8,235 nt of DNA from an uncultured Actinomyces sp. GTDB taxonomy: Bacteria > Actinomycetota > Actinomycetes > Actinomycetales > Actinomycetaceae. Both the position numbers and the translations under genes were made by a program. Positions 6,126-8,235 of this stretch are shown one piece after another. Every line of letters begins with the position of its first letter. The first letter of the stretch is position 1. A model generated the notes under the pieces. That model saw nothing but the letters and a program-made list of their open reading frames with translations, was not told the DNA's origin and searched no databases. The DNA is taken from assembly GCA_915069725.1 (NCBI GenBank), contig CAJZFF010000060.1:1-8235 (forward strand), in the 5' to 3' direction.

Positions 6126-6872
6126 ATGAACCTCACGTCCGCAGTCGATGAGCCGATCATCCCTCACGGCCCATACTCCACGCTGATGGCGTCGCCCACC
6201 ACCCAGGCGGAGGCCACGATGGCGGAGATCAAGAACTACATCCTGCGCTCCGGTCTGCAGATGGGTGACGCGTTGCCCACGGAGTCCCAGCTGTGCACCG
6301 ACCTGGGAGTATCCCGCTCCTCCGTGCGCGAGGCCGTCCGCACCCTCGTCGCCCTGGACATCGTCGAAGTACGCCACGGACACGGAATGTTCGTCGGCCA
6401 GGTCTCCATGCGCCCCATGGTCGAGTCCCTCATCTTCAAAGGCCTCCTCAACCCCGGAGACGACCACCGCGGACTACGCGACATCGTCGAAGTACGCATC
6501 ACCCTCGACAACGCCCTGGCCGAACCCGTCACCCACGCCTGGCACAACCGCCACGACCCCGAACTCGACACCCTCGTCGACAACATCGAGCACCTCGCCT
6601 CACAAGGCAAACTCTTCACCGACCAGGACCGCTGCTTCCACACCCGCCTACTCCAACCCCTCGACAACCACCTCTACCTCCACCTCACCGAAGCCTTCTG
6701 GGCCATCCACACCCTCACCGTCCCCCTCCTGGACGCCCCCAAGCTCGAAGACCTCACCAGCACCGCCAAAGCCCACCGAGCCATGCTCCAAGCCGCCCAC
6801 GCCGGAGACACCCCCGCCTACCGCAAAGCCATCACCGACCACTACGCCCCACTCCTAGCCGTCCTCACCTAA
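6126..6872 (+). CDS. GntR-family transcriptional regulator, FCD subfamily
   Basis: This 248-residue DNA-binding protein probably controls the divergent importer and itself. The N-terminal winged helix-turn-helix spans ~28-91, with the GntR block LPTESQLCTDLGVSRSSVREAV at ~51-72 (canonical LPSE..La..lgVSR.tVReAl) and the wing HGHGMFVG at ~84-91. The C-terminal FCD helical domain (~115-243) keeps all four metal ligands expected from the family: Asp168 and His172 (DRCFH), His217 (AHRAM) and His239 (DHY). It should therefore bind a metal and a small carboxylate-like effector. Upstream in-frame ATGs exist, but AGGA before 6126 and the usual family length of 220-250 support this start. Codon use changes sharply near residue 70-77: afterwards third positions are nearly all C or A. 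Heptad operators nearby are its likely targets. The effector is unknown. Confidence 0.93.
   Translation: MNLTSAVDEPIIPHGPYSTLMASPTTQAEATMAEIKNYILRSGLQMGDALPTESQLCTDLGVSRSSVREAVRTLVALDIVEVRHGHGMFVGQVSMRPMVESLIFKGLLNPGDDHRGLRDIVEVRITLDNALAEPVTHAWHNRHDPELDTLVDNIEHLASQGKLFTDQDRCFHTRLLQPLDNHLYLHLTEAFWAIHTLTVPLLDAPKLEDLTSTAKAHRAMLQAAHAGDTPAYRKAITDHYAPLLAVLT
6357..6497 (+). repeat. 18-bp exact direct repeat within the regulator gene
   Basis: GACATCGTCGAAGTACGC occurs at 6357-6374 and 6480-6497, 123 bases apart and in the same frame. Both copies encode DIVEVR, once in the wing of the DNA-binding domain (residues 78-83) and once at the start of the FCD domain (119-124). Both positions favour similar residues in this family, but identical codons at all six positions are notable. 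Confidence 0.6.
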
Positions 6873-7957
6873 AACAACCCAGCAGAGAACTCCTCCGTCA
6901 GGGCCGGATAGGTGCCGGCCTGCGCCACGGCCACGACATTGAGGCGCGGGTCCTCCGGACGAAGCAGCCTCTCCATCCACAGGTCGCGTGCCGCCGTCAG
7001 CCCCTGCGCGAGCCATCGTGCGTTGACGAACTCCATGGCGTGAGTGCCCCCGGGATAGACGTGCAGCTCGGCATCTCCGCCATCGCGCCACACCCTGGAG
7101 GCGAAGGCGACGTCCTCGTCCCGGAAGACCTCGGCGGAGGCCACCGAGATGAACAGCGGCGGCAGCCCGCCCAACCACGCGGCACGGGCGGGGGCCTCGT
7201 AGGGGGTGACCGAGTCCGTGCCACGCCGCTCCCCCAGCGTCGCATCCCAGGCGACGTTGTTGTACGCCGTCGGCCAGGTGCCGTCGTCCGGGTACTGACG
7301 CGCCGAGACCGAGCCCTGCCAGTGCGGCATGCCGGTACGGTCATCCAGCATGGGGTAGTCCAGCAGCCCGCCGAGAACGACCGGCCCTCGCCTGTCTCGC
7401 GCCATGAGAAGCGTGCCGGCGCTCAGCCCGCCCCCGGCACTCGGCCCGACAACGATGACGCGCTCCGGATCAGCACCGAGCTCCTGAGCGTGCTCGACCG
7501 CCCAGCACAGCGTGGTGTAGCAGTCCTCGACGCCGGCCGGTGCCGGATCCTCGGGTGCCAGACGGTACTCGGGGCTGACGATAAAGCCCCCCCACCGCCG
7601 CAGCCACGGGACAACGGTCGACAGACCGTTGAAACGGCACCCCATCACCAGCCCTCCCCCGTGCAGGGAGAGGAACAGGGGGCCGGGGCGGCCCACGCAG
7701 GCACCCTGGGCGCTTCGTGCAACCGCGGCGGGAAGCGTCGTCCCATCCTTGCGAAGGACGTCAACGTCCTCCAGGTCGATGTCGGGGTGCTTGAGCAGGA
7801 AACCTGCCCGGACCTCGTCAGCCGGTACGCGCCAGCTCGGGATCTTCTGCACCGTCATGGTCCCGAAGACGCCGAGCGGCTCGATGCGCTCGAGCAGAGC
7901 GGCGGTGGCACTGTCGTAGGCAGGACGGGCGGGGAGCTCCTCATGCGTGCGGGACAT
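6869..7957 (-). CDS. Alpha/beta hydrolase, HSL-type esterase/lipase
   Basis: This 362-residue cytoplasmic-looking enzyme (no signal peptide) belongs to alpha/beta hydrolase fold 3, which cleaves carboxylic esters of small substrates. Numbered from the ATG at 7957, it shows the oxyanion motif HGGG at 99-102, the EYRLAPEDPAPAGVED block at ~130-145, the nucleophile elbow GPSAG with Ser173, and GTHAMEF with catalytic His306. The acid normally found as Asp in DPLRD aligns with Glu276 in EVFRD, so the triad is probably Ser-Glu-His. No clear ribosome-binding site precedes the ATG; an in-frame GTG at 8002 would add 15 residues without family match and is the alternative start. The stop overlaps the stop of the convergent regulator by 4 bp, with no terminator between. 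It is not co-transcribed with the importer, so a functional link is only suggested by proximity. The substrate is unknown. Confidence 0.88.
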   Translation of the reverse strand: MSRTHEELPARPAYDSATAALLERIEPLGVFGTMTVQKIPSWRVPADEVRAGFLLKHPDIDLEDVDVLRKDGTTLPAAVARSAQGACVGRPGPLFLSLHGGGLVMGCRFNGLSTVVPWLRRWGGFIVSPEYRLAPEDPAPAGVEDCYTTLCWAVEHAQELGADPERVIVVGPSAGGGLSAGTLLMARDRRGPVVLGGLLDYPMLDDRTGMPHWQGSVSARQYPDDGTWPTAYNNVAWDATLGERRGTDSVTPYEAPARAAWLGGLPPLFISVASAEVFRDEDVAFASRVWRDGGDAELHVYPGGTHAMEFVNARWLAQGLTAARDLWMERLLRPEDPRLNVVAVAQAGTYPALTEEFSAGLF

Positions 7958-7972
7958 GCCGTAACTGTTGCA

Positions 7973-7987
7973 CTGTGAGCGCTGTGA
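7973..7987. repeat. Short direct repeat upstream of the hydrolase
   Basis: CTGTGA is repeated at 7973-7978 and 7982-7987 around GCG, giving a 9-base period with a central AGCGCT palindrome. It lies 15-30 bases upstream of the preferred hydrolase ATG, where an operator could act, but it would be coding if the GTG at 8002 is the true start. Confidence 0.25.
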
Positions 7988-8002
7988 CGGCAACTCACTC
8001 AC

Positions 8003-8235
8003 AATCAGTCACTTGCCTGCGTTACCGGTACCCGCCACCATCCGGCCAACGATGGGTGCCTCGATGGCGCCCGCCCTCAGTGCGGCATCCGCCCGGAGCC
8101 TCGAGATCGTACGGGTGAGGCCGATTCGACATTCACCAGCGTAAATGAACCAAAAGTCGGACAATGGGGTCATGCAGATATCCCGCGGTGTCATGTCCGG
8201 CCTCACCACCACCCCGATGACTCAGTCATCCACGG
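8003..8235. other. Right-edge region without a supported gene
   Basis: Two weak open frames overlap here on opposite strands. A minus-strand frame (8212-8009) encodes 67 residues and stops 6 bases before the alternative hydrolase GTG. A plus-strand frame from the ATG at 8145 (or 8172) runs open through the window edge. Neither has a good ribosome-binding site or a recognisable motif. The region probably carries the hydrolase promoter and the 5' flank of a gene beyond the window. Confidence 0.35.
8216..8230. promoter_or_regulatory. 15-bp palindrome at the right edge, possible operator
   Basis: GATGACT (8216-8222) and AGTCATC (8224-8230) are exact reverse complements around a single central base. 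The size and symmetry fit a dimeric repressor site. It differs from the GTCTGAC heptads, so it would belong to a different regulator, perhaps of a gene to the right. Confidence 0.35.

Noticed and set aside
6293..7978. Plus-strand open frame of 561 codons spanning regulator and hydrolase
   Set aside because: It is Arg/Pro/His-rich without motifs, out of frame with the regulator and opposite to the hydrolase; it is a result of the C-rich codon style.
7967..7994. GTTGC and GCAAC arms as an operator before the hydrolase
   Set aside because: Only 5-base arms that do not extend in either direction; expected by chance.
8009..8212. 67-residue minus-strand small gene upstream of the hydrolase
   Set aside because: It starts in a GTG run without a clear ribosome-binding site, has no recognisable motif, and conflicts with an equally open plus-strand frame; left unannotated.

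Overview
The window is high-GC DNA from what is probably an actinobacterium; an Actinomyces-like member is my guess. The grounds are the G/C-ending codon use, the fused permease/ATP-binding protein, the Tat-type lipoprotein signal and the terminator without a visible U-tract. No rRNA, tRNA, CRISPR array, insertion sequence or phage gene is visible.

Layout. A four-gene peptide/nickel-type (SBP family 5) ABC importer lies on the minus strand. In transcription order it is a Tat-exported lipoprotein solute receptor (5859-4234), a DppB-like permease (4025-3060), a DppC-like permease fused to an ATP-binding domain (3060-910) and a second, separate ATP-binding protein (910-83). The last three genes are joined by two identical one-base stop/start overlaps (TGATG). 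The unit ends in a perfect 34-bp palindrome at 7-40. A GntR-type regulator of the FCD subfamily (6126-6872) is divergent on the plus strand. It converges with, and overlaps by 4 bp, an alpha/beta hydrolase of the HSL type (7957-6869, minus). The last ~230 bases hold no gene I can support.

Most notable signal. The same 7-bp unit, GTCTGAC, is arrayed as three tandem heptads at two places and I did not notice it elsewhere. One array (5875-5895) lies between the receptor gene and its divergent regulator. The other (4113-4133) lies in the 208-bp gap between receptor and first permease, where it fills the spacer of a candidate promoter (TTGCAA, 17 bp, GACAAT). I infer that the FCD regulator binds both arrays. 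It would then control the receptor promoter, its own promoter and a separate internal promoter for the membrane/ATPase genes.

How the parts work together (inference). The receptor captures a small solute, the two permeases form the channel, and one tethered plus one free ATPase drive import. The regulator, which keeps a complete Asp/His/His/His metal site, would sense the solute or a product. The substrate is not fixed by the sequence. The receptor/permease/fusion/ATPase layout, an FCD regulator and direct-repeat operators make a sialic-acid-type or other carboxylate importer worth testing against the default dipeptide label.
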